Below are positions 40,345-49,764 of a stretch of DNA of 64,000 bases, one piece after another; position 1 is the stretch's first letter; each line of letters begins with the position of its first letter. Both the position numbers and the translations under genes were made by a program. The notes below the pieces were generated by a model. The model saw only the letters and a list, made by a program, of their open reading frames with translations. It was not told where the DNA came from and did no database searches. Source of the stretch: Streptomyces lavendofoliae (GTDB lineage: Bacteria > Actinomycetota > Actinomycetes > Streptomycetales > Streptomycetaceae); contig NZ_BMTP01000002.1 of the NCBI RefSeq assembly GCF_014649735.1, positions 303,697 through 367,696 on the forward strand. Direction: 5' to 3'.

Positions 40345-40893
40345 TCAGGCGGCAGTCAGGTGTGTGCGGGACGGGAGAGCGCGGGCGAACTGGTCGGTGA
40401 TGCGGGCCAGTTGCCGCTCGTCGTCGTGGTCGAGGGCTATCGCGCCGTCCGGGGCGGTCGTGATGTGCCGGTCCAGGACGAACCGGCCCTGACAGACCTG
40501 GGCGCCGAGCGCGGTGAGAACCGGGCGCAGGGCGTAGTCGAGGGCGAGGACGTGGGCCGGGCTGCCGCCGGTGGCCAGGGGAAGCACCGATTTCCCGGCG
40601 AACGCGTGCTGGGGCAGCAGGTCGAGGAAGGTCTTGAGCAGGCCGGAGTAGGCGGCTTTGTAGATGGGGGTGGCCACGACGAGGGCGTCGGCCTTCGCGA
40701 CCAGGCTCATGGCGCGGGCGAGGGACGCGTCGTGGGTGTCCGCGGTGAGCAGCGGTGTCGCGGGCAGGTCGCGCAGGGCGAGCAGGTGGGTCCGGTGGCC
40801 GCGGGAGCGGAGGTCCGCGGCGGTGTGCTCGGCCAGGAGTGCGGTACGGGACGTACGGGACGGACTGCCGGACACGGCGAGGACGGTGGCCAC
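40345..40893 (-). CDS. NADPH-dependent FMN reductase (SsuE/MsuE type)
   Basis: 182-aa flavodoxin-like reductase. [21 protein letters not shown] is the FMN phosphate loop and ATPIYKAAYSGLLKTFLDLLP the signature. It supplies reduced FMN, most likely to the LLM monooxygenase encoded 88 bp upstream. Complete. Confidence 0.9.
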   Translation of the reverse strand: MATVLAVSGSPSRTSRTALLAEHTAADLRSRGHRTHLLALRDLPATPLLTADTHDASLARAMSLVAKADALVVATPIYKAAYSGLLKTFLDLLPQHAFAGKSVLPLATGGSPAHVLALDYALRPVLTALGAQVCQGRFVLDRHITTAPDGAIALDHDDERQLARITDQFARALPSRTHLTAA

Positions 40894-40980
40894 GAGGACT
40901 CCTCGGGAACCCTGAGTATCAGGGGGCTTGGCGGTGAAGGGTGGTCGGCGTTGGTCGGGTGAGGTCTGCCCGGTCCCGGG

Positions 40981-42066
40981 TCAGCGCGGGCTGTCGGGCA
41001 TGCCGTAGGCGTCGGCGATCAGCTCGGTGGAACGCAGCCGGGCCTGAACGGAGTGGCCGACGCTCCCGATCATGAGCTCGTCGGCGCCGGAGTCCCGCTG
41101 GACCTGGTTCAGGTGGGCGGTGACTTGCTCGGGGGTGCCGTGCGGGACGTGGTTCAGCCAGCTGTCGACGGCCTGGCGTTCCTGGGCGTCGTAGGTGTAG
41201 GCGTCCACTTCCTCGGGGGACGGCAGCAGGTAGGACTTGCGCTGGAACATGCGGAGCATGGCGTGCGCGAGGGTGCCGGCCTGGCGGCGGGCTTCCCCCT
41301 CGTCGTCGGAGGCCGCGACGGTGAAGCTGACCAGTGCGTACGGCTCGGCCAGGGCCTCGGACGGAGCGAACCGGTCGCGGTACAGGCGCAGGGCGGCCAC
41401 GACGTCGCGCGGGTTGAAGTGCGCGGCGAAGGCGAACGGCAGGCCGAGCCGGGCTGCGAGCTGCGCGGAGTAGCCGGACGAGCCGAGCAGCCACACCGGC
41501 AGGCGTCCGGTGCGCGAGGTGACGCCGTTGAGCCGGTCCTGGGCGGGCCCCGGCACGGCGTACACGCGGTCGGCGTAGGGGTGCTCGGCGGGGAAGTCGT
41601 CGCCGAGGAAGTGCAGCAGCTCGGCCACCTGCTGGGGGAAGTCCTCGGCGTCGCTCGCGCCGCGGCGCAGGGCGGTGGCCGTGGCGTGATCGGTGCCCGG
41701 GGCGCGGCCCAGACCCAGGTCGATGCGGCCGGGGGCGAGGGCGTTGAGCATGCCGAACTGTTCGGCGACGACCAGCGGCGGATGGTTGGGCAGCATGATC
41801 CCGCCCGCGCCGAGCCGCAGCCTGCTGGTCTCAGCGGTGAGCCGGGACAGCAGAACGGGCGGGCTGGAGGTGGAGACGCCGGGCATGGCGTGGTGCTCGT
41901 TCATCCAGTAGCGGCTGAAGCCACGCCGGTCGGCGAGCCGGGCGAGTTCGATGCTGCCGGCCAACGCCTCCGCGGCGGTCTGGCCGGTGCCGGTCATGGC
42001 GGAGTCCAGTACGGACAGGGCGGCGGGAGCGGTGCCCTGGCGGGCGCCGCGGATCGGGTCGGTCAT
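40981..42066 (-). CDS. LLM-class flavin-dependent monooxygenase (luciferase-like)
   Basis: 361 aa, bacterial luciferase-like TIM barrel of the single-subunit MsnO8 group: RYWMNEHHAMPGVSTSSPPVLL, TSRLRLGAGGIMLPNHPPLVVAEQFGMLNALAPGRIDLGLGRAPGTD, and a C-terminal GSSGYSAQLAARLGLPFAFAAHF. With the FMN reductase it forms a two-component flavin oxygenase; the substrate is unknown. Translation begins at ATG 42066 immediately after a 15-bp tandem repeat whose minus-strand unit contains AAGGA. Confidence 0.9.
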   Translation of the reverse strand: MTDPIRGARQGTAPAALSVLDSAMTGTGQTAAEALAGSIELARLADRRGFSRYWMNEHHAMPGVSTSSPPVLLSRLTAETSRLRLGAGGIMLPNHPPLVVAEQFGMLNALAPGRIDLGLGRAPGTDHATATALRRGASDAEDFPQQVAELLHFLGDDFPAEHPYADRVYAVPGPAQDRLNGVTSRTGRLPVWLLGSSGYSAQLAARLGLPFAFAAHFNPRDVVAALRLYRDRFAPSEALAEPYALVSFTVAASDDEGEARRQAGTLAHAMLRMFQRKSYLLPSPEEVDAYTYDAQERQAVDSWLNHVPHGTPEQVTAHLNQVQRDSGADELMIGSVGHSVQARLRSTELIADAYGMPDSPR

Positions 42067-42120
42067 GGTGGTGCGGTCCTTGGTGGTGCGGTCCTTGGTG
42101 GTGCGGTCCTTGGTGGTGCG
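42067..42120. repeat. 15-bp tandem repeat abutting the LLM start codon
   Basis: Three full and one partial copy of GGTGGTGCGGTCCTT. On the minus strand each unit begins AAGGA, so the leader holds several SD-like sites; copy number change would not shift the coding frame. Confidence 0.8.
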
Positions 42121-42221
42121 GGAGGCGAGGGTGGGGCGGGGCCGGGCACCGGCCGACAGCTGCGGTGGTCATCTGTCCGGCGCCCGGCCGTGTCCGGCGC
42201 ACGCGCCCGACGCAGGTGGGG

Positions 42222-43016
42222 TCAGCCGCGGAATCCGAAGTCGACGCGGTCGGCGAGACCGGCGGCGGCGAAGGCGGCGACGAGCTCGGTGCGGCCCTCG
42301 GTGAAGTGGGCCCAGCTGTCGTAGTGGACGGGGACCACGCGGCCGGCGTCGAGGATCTTCGCGGCCTCTGCGGCCTGGGCGCTGTCCAGGACGATCACCT
42401 CGCCGTCGAAGACCTCAGGGAAGCGGGGTGCTCCGGCGAAGAGGAGGGCCGTGTCGACCGGGGCGAAGCGCTCGGCGATGTCCTTGACCGCGTCGAGCGA
42501 GGCGTTGTCGCCGCTGACGTAGACGGTGGGCAGGCCCTCGCCGGTCAGAACGAACCCGACGACCTCGCCGCAGATCGGCTCGACCTCCTCGCGCGGGCCG
42601 GGGCCGTGGATGGCGGGCACGCCGGTCACGGTGACCGTGCCGGGCCCGCCGTCCCGGCGCTCGAGCCCGACCGACCGCCAGTCGGCGAGGCCGGTCGTCG
42701 CCTCTCCGAGACGCTCCCCACCGCCGGAGGTGGTGAGCGTCAGCGGGACATCGGCGAGCAGGGCCCGGCCGGAGGTGTCGAGATTGTCGGCGTGCTCGTC
42801 GTGCGAGAGCAGGACCACGTCGACGCGGCCGAGATCGTTCGGGCTGCCGTGAGCCGCCGCCGTCTTGGTCAGCACGGCGCCCGGAGCCTGGTGGTCGCCG
42901 GGACCGTCGAAGGTCGGGTCGGTGAGAAAGCGCAGGCCGCCGTACTCGAAGAGGGCGGTCGGGCCGCCGAAGACACGGACGGGGAACGGGGCGGTCTGCT
43001 GGGTCGGGGACGACAC
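42222..43016 (-). CDS. MBL-fold metallo-hydrolase (UlaG-like)
   Basis: 264 aa. VVLLSHDEHADNLDTSG is the metal-binding HxExHxD-type motif, VYVSGDNAS and VVPVHYDSWAHFTEG contribute further ligands. The sequence resembles L-ascorbate-6-phosphate lactonase-like hydrolases common near small regulators. Divergent from the CGNR gene, which probably regulates it. A decayed paralogue lies at 48411-48825. Confidence 0.88.
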   Translation of the reverse strand: MSSPTQQTAPFPVRVFGGPTALFEYGGLRFLTDPTFDGPGDHQAPGAVLTKTAAAHGSPNDLGRVDVVLLSHDEHADNLDTSGRALLADVPLTLTTSGGGERLGEATTGLADWRSVGLERRDGGPGTVTVTGVPAIHGPGPREEVEPICGEVVGFVLTGEGLPTVYVSGDNASLDAVKDIAERFAPVDTALLFAGAPRFPEVFDGEVIVLDSAQAAEAAKILDAGRVVPVHYDSWAHFTEGRTELVAAFAAAGLADRVDFGFRG

Positions 43017-43080
43017 GAAGTAGATTCCTCACGGATAGATTGCGTGTTAACCGTGATTCGACTGTAGGCATACCTCACGG

Positions 43081-43701
43081 ATGGATGCAACCCGTACCAT
43101 GAGAAGCATGGAAGAGTTCGTGAGGGAAGCAGCCGCCCTGCCGTCGGCGCCGGGCGAGGCGGAGCACCCCGCCCTGGCCCTGGCCAACAGCGCTGTCGCG
43201 CTGCCCGGCGGGCACACGGCCGACCTGCTGGGCACCCCGGCGCAGGCCGAGCAGTGGCTGGCGCGGCGCGACCTCGCCCCGGCCGACGCCGGCTTGGCGG
43301 AGGTATGCGCGACGCAGCTGCGCTCGTTGCGCGAACAGGTCAGGTCGCTGCTGGCCTCCCGAGTCGCCGGGCAGCCCGCCCTGCCCGCCGCCGTCAGGGC
43401 GGTCAACGATGCGATGAGCCGCGTCCCCACCGCATCCCTCCTGCTGTGGGACGAGAAGACCGGGCCTTACCGCGCCACGCCCCACCCCACCACCGCGATC
43501 GTCGAGCACGCCCTGGCGCTCATCGCCACCGACACCGCCGACCTGCTCACCGCCCCCGACGCCGCCCGCCTGACCGCCTGCGCCTCCCCGCCCTGCAACC
43601 GCTTCCTGCTCAAGCACGGCCGCCGCCAGTGGTGCTCCACCCGCTGCGGCGACCGCGCCCGCGCCGCCCGCGCCTACGCCCGCCGCACCACGACGCAGTA
43701 A
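43081..43701 (+). CDS. CGNR zinc-finger regulator (ABATE domain)
   Basis: 206 aa at most. An N-terminal ABATE domain (LALANSAVALPGGHTADLLGTPAQAEQWL...) precedes a C-terminal CGNR-type zinc finger CASPPCNRFLLKHGRRQWCSTRCGDRARAARAYARR, here with RCGDR in place of CGNR. Family members are stress-linked transcription regulators. ATG 43081, 43099 and 43108 are all in frame and none has a strong SD, so the transcript may be leaderless. Divergent from the MBL hydrolase. Confidence 0.85.
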   Translation: MDATRTMRSMEEFVREAAALPSAPGEAEHPALALANSAVALPGGHTADLLGTPAQAEQWLARRDLAPADAGLAEVCATQLRSLREQVRSLLASRVAGQPALPAAVRAVNDAMSRVPTASLLLWDEKTGPYRATPHPTTAIVEHALALIATDTADLLTAPDAARLTACASPPCNRFLLKHGRRQWCSTRCGDRARAARAYARRTTTQ

Positions 43702-44126
43702 CGACGCCACACCGCAGGCCCGGCAGGACGGCACTCGTCCCCGGCACAGCCGGGCTGCGCAGGCCATCGCCTCGTGTGAACATCGCCCCGGCGTCGCGGC
43801 GCCGTGTTGCCGATCCGGTTCCGCCGGGACCGGAGCCGGCGCGACTACCCGGGGCCAACCGGCGACATCCGGCTCCTGGTGCCGCCAGCACGTGGCCCGG
43901 CTGGTCCAGCGGCCGGCGACGCTCGTGGCGCATCTACGCTTCTGGCCACCGAGAACGAGGGCAGGCGGCCTGCGGGAGCGTCCTGTGGGCTGATGCCCGG
44001 CAGACGCCGTGAGGGGCCCGGGAACGCATCCCGGGCCCCTCACGGTCCGTGGCGCGGCGGACCGCGCGGCACGAGTACGCGAAGGCCCCGGGCTCATGGC
44101 CCCCCGGCCCTCGCGTGTCTCGGGTG
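43702..44126. other. Intergenic region with strong bidirectional terminator
   Basis: A perfect 17-bp hairpin (44007-44023 with 44029-44045, loop ACGCA) ends both the CGNR gene and the convergent pectate lyase. The upstream 300 bp show no gene I can support. Confidence 0.6.
44007..44045. terminator. Terminator between CGNR regulator and pectate lyase genes
   Basis: Arms CCGTGAGGGGCCCGGGA and its exact complement around a 5-nt loop. Confidence 0.75.
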
Positions 44127-45470
44127 CTACTTGAGCACGCCCGCGCCCGTCGTCGTCGCCAGCGACGTCGGCAGGCTGCCCGCCGAAGTCTCCAGGCCCG
44201 TCGTGAGGGTCGGGGTCCAGTTGACCGTGGTCTTCAGGTCCTTGGACGAGGCGGCGTTGTAGGCGGCGACCAGGTCGGTCACCGTGCCGTTGACGAGGTT
44301 GCCGGAGCCCTTGACCGAGCCGGTCCCGTCACCGCTGAGAAGCTTGGCGGCCTTCGCGCCGGACGGCAGGTTCCAGTAGTTGTTCTCCGCGACGACCTGA
44401 GCCTTGGCGCGGGAGTTGATGCTGTACTGCGGCGTGTACCCGTTGAGGGACGTGGCGTCGTAGTAGTTGTTGTAGATGTGGATCTGGCCGATGCGGGCCA
44501 GCGGGGCACGCTGCATGATGCCCTTCCACACGTTGTGGTGGATGGAGACGCGCAGCTTGCCGACGCTGTCGGTGTCGCTGCTGCCGATCAGCATCGTCTT
44601 GTCGTGGTTGGTGAACTGGTTGCGCGAGACGGTCACCAGGTCGGATCCCTTGGTGATGTCGAGGGCTCCGTCGTGGATCTGGTACTCCCGGCCGAAGTAC
44701 TTCGGGTTGGCGGTGTCGAAGTGCGGCGCGTCGGTGAACGTGTTGTGGTCCGCCCATACGTGGGTCGCGCCGCGCAGTGACACCGAGTCGTAGTTGGAGT
44801 TCCAGTTGCCGTCGTCGCCGTCGGTCGGGTCCCACTGCGGGAAGCAGTCCTCAGTGGCGGCGAAGGTCAGGTTGCGGACGATGACGTTGTCCACGTTCTG
44901 AATCTGGAGCATGGCCCCGGTGAGGCCCGCGTTCGTGCCGGGGACGCCCACAAGGGTCGTGTTGGCGGGGACCTTGAAGACGATGTTCTTGCCCTGCTTG
45001 GCCTGGGCGGCGGCGCGTGCCGTCTCCTGGGTGCCGGAGGGCAGCTTCGAGCGGCCGTAGGTGGCCGGGTCGTAGGCCTTGAGGTAGGCCGACAGCGAGT
45101 AGCCGGTACCGAGGGCGTAGTCCGCGCAGGTCAGCTTCTTTCCGCTGTCATCGGTGTTGGCGTCGATCATGCCGTTGATCTTGATGATGCGGGGCGTGGT
45201 GTCGGAGACCGATCCCAGCGCCTTCACAAGCTGCGCACGGCTGGAGACGGTGAAGGTGTGGGCGGCGTCAGCCTTCGTGCCACCGGTGGTCCCCGTACCG
45301 GAGGCCGCCCAGCCGTCCTTCGCGGTGAGCGTCTGGTGGTACAGGTCGACGGTCCCGGCATTGGCGTTCATCACGACAACACCAGCGCCGACTCCTGCGG
45401 CCACGGCAGCCGTGCAGATGACGGCGGCACGACGTGAACGGAGGGACCGGCGGTGGGAGCGAGCAGCCAC
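44127..45470 (-). CDS. Secreted pectate lyase (PL1 family)
   Basis: 447 aa. An Arg-rich N-terminus (HRRSLRSRRAAVICTAAVAAGVGAGVVVMNANA) is a signal peptide. The beta-helix body carries NVDNVIVRNLTFAATEDCFPQWDPTDGDDGNWNSNYDSVSLRGATHVWADHNTFTD (Ca2+-binding acids) and LRVSIHHNVWKGIMQRAPLARIGQIHIYNNYY, with the catalytic Arg in MQRAPLAR. It cleaves polygalacturonate by beta-elimination, a plant-cell-wall function. Monocistronic, with a terminator downstream. Confidence 0.92.
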   Translation of the reverse strand: MAARSHRRSLRSRRAAVICTAAVAAGVGAGVVVMNANAGTVDLYHQTLTAKDGWAASGTGTTGGTKADAAHTFTVSSRAQLVKALGSVSDTTPRIIKINGMIDANTDDSGKKLTCADYALGTGYSLSAYLKAYDPATYGRSKLPSGTQETARAAAQAKQGKNIVFKVPANTTLVGVPGTNAGLTGAMLQIQNVDNVIVRNLTFAATEDCFPQWDPTDGDDGNWNSNYDSVSLRGATHVWADHNTFTDAPHFDTANPKYFGREYQIHDGALDITKGSDLVTVSRNQFTNHDKTMLIGSSDTDSVGKLRVSIHHNVWKGIMQRAPLARIGQIHIYNNYYDATSLNGYTPQYSINSRAKAQVVAENNYWNLPSGAKAAKLLSGDGTGSVKGSGNLVNGTVTDLVAAYNAASSKDLKTTVNWTPTLTTGLETSAGSLPTSLATTTGAGVLK

Positions 45471-45822
45471 GGGGCTTCCTTACAGGGAGAAGAACGGGGT
45501 TACACCCTGTCAGTGGCCGCTGACCCGCGAATGGTTGCCGCGTGCGAAGCGTTTTCCCTCCGCCTGTCCCGCCACTCGATGTCACCCGGGACCGCCTCCA
45601 CGTCGACTCGCCTTACCCGATCGGTCAGCTTCGGCTCACTGCGGGAAGAGCCGGGCTTACAGCGGATCCGGCAGGCAGCGAAGTGAGCGGGGCGTCGGTG
45701 GTGAGGCGGGTGACGTAATCGGGCAGCGGGTCGCCGGCAGAGCCGTATCGACGCCACGCCGATGGGCGCCACCTCGCGCTTCACGACAGCCACTTGCACC
45801 GGCGCACGCGACGCGCTGCGTG
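45471..45822. other. Upstream region of pectate lyase, no gene recognised
   Basis: Holds the pectate lyase promoter region. Several short frames but no recognisable protein; borders the UvrA remnant. Confidence 0.4.
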
Positions 45823-45993
45823 GGCACCGGTGCCACCCTCATCGTCGTCGACCACGACGCCGACCTGATCCGGAGCGCCGACCGCGTCCTGGACCTCGGC
45901 CCCGGCGGTGACCCGACGGCAGACGCGTCGCCACCCAAGGCGCCCCTCGAAGGACTTCGTGGAGCGTCGCACGCCGAACACGTCCCCCTATAA
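45823..45993 (+). pseudogene. UvrA-like C-terminal fragment
   Basis: The frame reads GTGATLIVVDHDADLIRSADRVLDLGPGGD, the D-loop/His-switch region of UvrA or its drug-resistance paralogue, then degenerates and stops at 45993. Nothing upstream restores the ABC domains, so it is a relic of a larger gene. Confidence 0.6.
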
Positions 45994-46370
45994 GAACCGT
46001 CAGCGGACGGCGCCGCACTGACCTCGCGATGTCCAGCACGTGAGACGCGGCATATGAAATGAAACACACAGAATCCAACGAACTCCATCAGGAGTCGAGG
46101 GTGAATTCAGAGTGAATCGGTACCTCTCAGCACCCAGTCCGCCTACTGGTTCACGTTCGGTGGCCTTACGGTCACACAACGCGGCACGTACTCGTATCAA
46201 TCGGTGAGCGGAAATCCGGGGGCCGCGACCCGCCTTGCCTCCTCCGCCTATATTCCCGGTCCGGTGAACGGCGGCCTGCTGGTGAAACACGTCAGGCACG
46301 TGGAGGCGCCGCCCTGCGCTTCCCCTCGATGCGACCGCTGCTGCCGTCCACCGCGACGAAAGGAATACCC
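45994..46370. other. Leader of the polyesterase gene, AT-richer than surroundings
   Basis: Contains stretches with lower GC content. A frame around 46120-46220 reads [18 protein letters not shown], possibly the tail of another lost gene. No complete ORF. Confidence 0.35.
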
Positions 46371-47318
46371 GTGAAGCTCTTCGCCCGCAGATCCGTGACC
46401 GCGCCGATCCCGGAAGCCCCCCAGCGCCATCGGCACCGGCGACGCCGGTTCGGCGTGCTGACGGTCCCTCTGGCCGGCGTGGTGGCTATTGTTGGATTCG
46501 CCGCCCTGCTGTCACCGGGCGCCAGCGCGGTGGGGAACCCCTACGAGCGCGGCCCCGCCCCTACCGCCGCGAGGATCGAGGCGGCGAGCGGCCCGTACGC
46601 CGTCTCGCGCGCCTCCGTCCCCTCCTTCTCCGTCACCGGCTTCGGCGGCGGCACCATCTATTACCCGAGCACTACGGAAGAGGGCACCTTCGGGGCGGTG
46701 GCCATCTCCCCCGGCTACACCGCACGGCAATCCTCGATCGCCTGGCTCGGCCCGCGCCTGGCGTCTCAGGGCTTCGTCGTCTTCACCATCGACACCCACA
46801 CCACCTACGACCAGCCGGCCAGCCGCGGCCGCCAGTTGCTGGCGGCGCTGGACTATCTGACGCAGCGCAGCAGTGTCCGCGGCCGGGTCGACGCCACCCG
46901 GCTCGGCGTGATGGGTCACTCGATGGGCGGCGGTGGAACGCTGGAGGCCGCCAAGAGCCGGCCTTCCTTGAAGGCCGCGATCCCGCTGACCGGATGGAAC
47001 CTCGACAAGACCTGGCCCGAGCTGCGGACTCCGACGCTGGTCGTCGGAGCGGACGGCGACACCATAGCCCCGGTGTCCTCGCACTCGGAGCCGTTCTACC
47101 AGAGCCTGCCGTCCTCGCTGGACCGGGCCTACCTGGAGCTGAACGGCGCCACGCACCTCACGCCCAACCTCTCCAACACCACCATCGCCAAGTACAGCAT
47201 CGCCTGGCTCAAGCGGTTCATCGACGACGACACTCGCTACGAGCAGTTCCTGTGCCCCCTGCCGCGTCCGAGCCTTGCCATCCGGGAGTACCGCGGCAAC
47301 TGCCCGCACACCTCCTGA
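46371..47318 (+). CDS. Secreted polyester hydrolase (PET-hydrolase/cutinase-like)
   Basis: 315 aa, homologous over the whole mature part to actinobacterial cutinases/PET hydrolases such as Thermobifida TfCut2. An N-terminal RRRRFG plus hydrophobic stretch ending GASA is a (possibly Tat) signal. The mature protein begins [10 protein letters not shown]. Catalytic triad Ser184 (GHSMGGG), Asp230 ([10 protein letters not shown]), His262 (GATHLTPN); oxyanion Tyr in [11 protein letters not shown]; conserved Trp209. Residue 263, Phe in most relatives at the substrate groove, is Leu. Two Cys near the C-terminus can form the usual disulfide. GTG 46371 has GAAAGGA 6 bp upstream. Likely hydrolyses cutin or other polyesters. 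Confidence 0.9.
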   Translation: MKLFARRSVTAPIPEAPQRHRHRRRRFGVLTVPLAGVVAIVGFAALLSPGASAVGNPYERGPAPTAARIEAASGPYAVSRASVPSFSVTGFGGGTIYYPSTTEEGTFGAVAISPGYTARQSSIAWLGPRLASQGFVVFTIDTHTTYDQPASRGRQLLAALDYLTQRSSVRGRVDATRLGVMGHSMGGGGTLEAAKSRPSLKAAIPLTGWNLDKTWPELRTPTLVVGADGDTIAPVSSHSEPFYQSLPSSLDRAYLELNGATHLTPNLSNTTIAKYSIAWLKRFIDDDTRYEQFLCPLPRPSLAIREYRGNCPHTS

Positions 47319-47334
47319 GCCCATGCTCGCCCGG

Positions 47335-47359
47335 CCCGTTCCGGCTCAGCCGGAACGGG
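47335..47359. terminator. Terminator after polyesterase gene
   Basis: CCCGTTCCGGC-TCA-GCCGGAACGGG, perfect 11-bp arms, 17 bp after the stop codon. Confidence 0.7.
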
Positions 47360-47685
47360 GCACCCCGAACGGACAGAGCGCCTACCTGGGCACCACTCCC
47401 CGGCCTGCCCCTCCGCGTTACGGAGGTCATCCGCACGGACACGGCCGCCCGAGGCAATGGGCGTCCCTCGTCCGCACCTTGTGACAGTCATCGGGACCTG
47501 CACTGATCCCTCCGTCCCTTCGTGAGTGGGGCGGCCGATGGCCCCGGGACCGCCGCGCAGTTCACCCTCCTGCTGGACGAGGGTGTGGTGGCGACGGGCT
47601 TCCGCGCGCAAGGGGAGGGAGTCCGGGGCCCTGAACGAGCTCCGCGACCACCTGCGGCCTGAAGTCCGGCGCACCACGGGGCGCC
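47360..47685. other. Gap with no recognisable gene
   Basis: 326 bp between the polyesterase terminator and the amine oxidase relic; nothing supported. Confidence 0.4.
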
Positions 47686-48119
47686 TCACCGCACGGGGTG
47701 GCCACGGTCATCGACACCCGGCCTGGTGACGCCACCGCACTCGTACTCGTACTCGACCACCACACCGTTCTCATCCTGGCGGATGGTCCGGACCACGGTG
47801 TTGAGACGAAGTCTGTCGCCCGGCTCCGCGCCCATCCGCTCGGAGGTCTGGTGGGTGCCGCCGACTATGCGGGTCTCCTGGGCGCCGCCAGTGATGGCCA
47901 GGAGTGTCCGCAGGCTGGTGCCGGACCTGATGGAGAAGAGGAAGCGGAGGAGCGAGAGTTCGGGGGGCTCCGCGGAGAACAATGCCGGTACCAAGTGTCG
48001 GGAGAACCGGTGCGCGATGCCGTCCCGCACCGTCACGACTTGCCGGCGGCGACCAGCTTGCGAGCGGCGCTCGTCCTGCCGAGCCGGCGCCCACTGCGAC
48101 AACGCCGACATCATGCATC
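47686..48119 (-). pseudogene. Flavin amine oxidase remnant
   Basis: On the minus strand an ATG near 48119 begins MHDVGVVAVGAGSAG, the FAD-binding GxGxxG start of flavin monoamine oxidases. A frameshift and a large internal deletion follow, then FSAEPPELSLLRFLFSIRSGTSLRTLLAITGGAQETRIVGGTHQTSERM, the middle of the same family, and a premature end. Together less than a third of a normal 450-aa enzyme. Confidence 0.65.
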
Positions 48120-48410
48120 TTGCATCCCTTCGAAAGGCCAGTCGTATGACTGGGGCCAAACCCGCGGCGGGCGCGGTGGAGCGAACACCCGGCGGACCAG
48201 TACGGGTGGACTGCGACGGGTAGCAGAAAGTGACCGGGCTTCCGCACAGCGGATTGCCGACAGCGGGATCGAGCTGGGCCCGGCATCACACCGGGACCCG
48301 CTGCGCGTTCAAGACCACGCACTGAGCGCTCATGGCTGCTCCACTGCCCTCCCGAAGGGGCCGGGCCGGGGAAAAGCGAGCCGTGGGCGTCGTAGTGGTC
48401 GCTGTCATTC

Positions 48411-48825
48411 GGCTCAGGGGCACTGGTCCTGGTCCAGACGACCGGTCGGCCAGGCCGACGGAGGCGAATGCGGCTGCCAGCCCCTTGCGGCCCTCGGTGA
48501 AGCGGGACCGGCTGTCTTGGTGGGCGGGCACCACGCAGCGGGCCCCGAGGAACCGGGTAACGCCAGCGGCGAGCAGGGCCCGGCCGGAGGAGTGGAGGTT
48601 GTCTGCGCGCTCGTCGCGCGAGAGCGCCACTCGATGGGGCCGAGGTCGGCGGGGTCACCTGCAGAGGGGACGGTCCTGGTCGGAACCACTCGGGCACCCG
48701 ATGGTCGCCGGGAGCTTCGAAGCGGGGTCGGTCGGGAAGTGAGGATTCCCGCACGCGAAGAGGGCGGTCAGGCCGCCGAAGACGCGGACCGGAAACCGGG
48801 CGAATGCTGCGGAAGGAGCAGACAC
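48411..48825 (-). pseudogene. Decayed paralogue of the MBL-fold hydrolase
   Basis: Two frames carry FPVRVFGGLTALFACG (start of the MBL protein at 42222-43016) and RDERADNLHSSGRALLA plus VVPAHQDSRSRFTEGRKGLAAAFASVGLADR (middle and end). About 110 residues are deleted between the last two blocks and the metal-binding histidines are lost (SRDERADN for SHDEHADN). The upstream DNA also resembles the divergent promoter of the intact copy. Confidence 0.75.
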
Positions 48826-49203
48826 AGAAAGAACCTCACGAATGGACACGAACAATCCATGAGATGACTCCATTTCTCACGGAATCACACACGCTCTACC
48901 ATGAGAGGCGAGGAGGAGACCGTGACCGAAGAGCCCGCCTCGCAACCACACAGAACGAGGAACGACCCGTCCCCTCCGGCCTGGCCGATCGTCCTTGCCG
49001 GCCGCGGGACACCCCCACCCGTCCGCTCTGGGGCCTCGGCGCGCCAACCGAGACCGGGAGCGCCGTTAGGTAACAGACGAAAACCAGGCGCTTGCTCACT
49101 ACTACTCTTCCGGATCTCGTCCGGACATTCATTTGTCGCACACATGACACGCACAGGCGCCCGGTTCCGGGGGCCCCGAGGTCGCTGCAAGGAGACATCG
49201 CCC
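48826..49203. other. Region between MBL relic and sigma factor
   Basis: Has CCTCACGAATGGA and TCTCACGGAATCAC stretches that echo the 43020-43110 MBL/CGNR promoter region. A divergent frame starting MRGEEETV at 48901 resembles only the first residues of a CGNR protein and then becomes non-homologous. No functional gene seen. Confidence 0.4.
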
Positions 49204-49764
49204 GTGGGCACAGTCGTCGACGACGCCGCGGAGTTCCACGCCTTCTTCGAGCGCCACTACGCCGAACTGGCCCGGCTCGCACACCTGTTGACCGGCGAGG
49301 CGGATGCCGCCGACGACCTGGCCGCGGATGCGCTGCTCGCGCTGTGGCACCGCTGGGACCGGATGCGGGCGAGCGAGCATCCGGTGGCGTACGCGCGGGG
49401 CGTGGTCGCCAATCTGGCCCGGACGCGGATACGCAGCGCGGTGCGCGAGCGGCGGCGCATCGCGCTGTTCTGGGGGCGGTGGGAGGAGAAGACCGAGAAT
49501 CCGGATGTGGCCGGGGTGGTCGACGTGCAGGGGGCGCTGCGCAGGCTGCCGTTCCGGAAGCGGGCGTGTGTCGTGCTGCGCCATGCGTTCGACCTGTCCG
49601 AGAAGGACACCGCGCTGGCCCTGGGCGTGTCGGTCGGTACGGTGAAGAGCCAGACGTCGAAGGGGATGGCCGAGCTGCAGCGGCTGCTCGGCACGCAGGA
49701 CGCTCCGCGTAAGGTGCACGCGGCGATGACGCGTCCCGGGACTGCCGGCGGAAGGGACCGATGA
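49204..49764 (+). CDS. SigE-family ECF RNA polymerase sigma factor
   Basis: 186 aa. Region 2 reads EFHAFFERHYAELARLAHLLTGEADAADDLAADALLALWHRWDRM and region 4 RLPFRKRACVVLRHAFDLSEKDTALALGVSVGTVKSQTSKGMAELQRLL, as in the Streptomyces SigE-type group. GTG 49204 has AAGGAG 9 bp upstream; a longer frame from 48901 has no conserved content. Its stop overlaps the next ATG (ATGA), normally that of a membrane partner gene, which here is broken. Confidence 0.88.
   Translation: MGTVVDDAAEFHAFFERHYAELARLAHLLTGEADAADDLAADALLALWHRWDRMRASEHPVAYARGVVANLARTRIRSAVRERRRIALFWGRWEEKTENPDVAGVVDVQGALRRLPFRKRACVVLRHAFDLSEKDTALALGVSVGTVKSQTSKGMAELQRLLGTQDAPRKVHAAMTRPGTAGGRDR

Noticed and set aside
48901..49203. N-terminal extension of the ECF sigma factor
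   Set aside because: No conserved residues, and a strong SD sits before GTG 49204.
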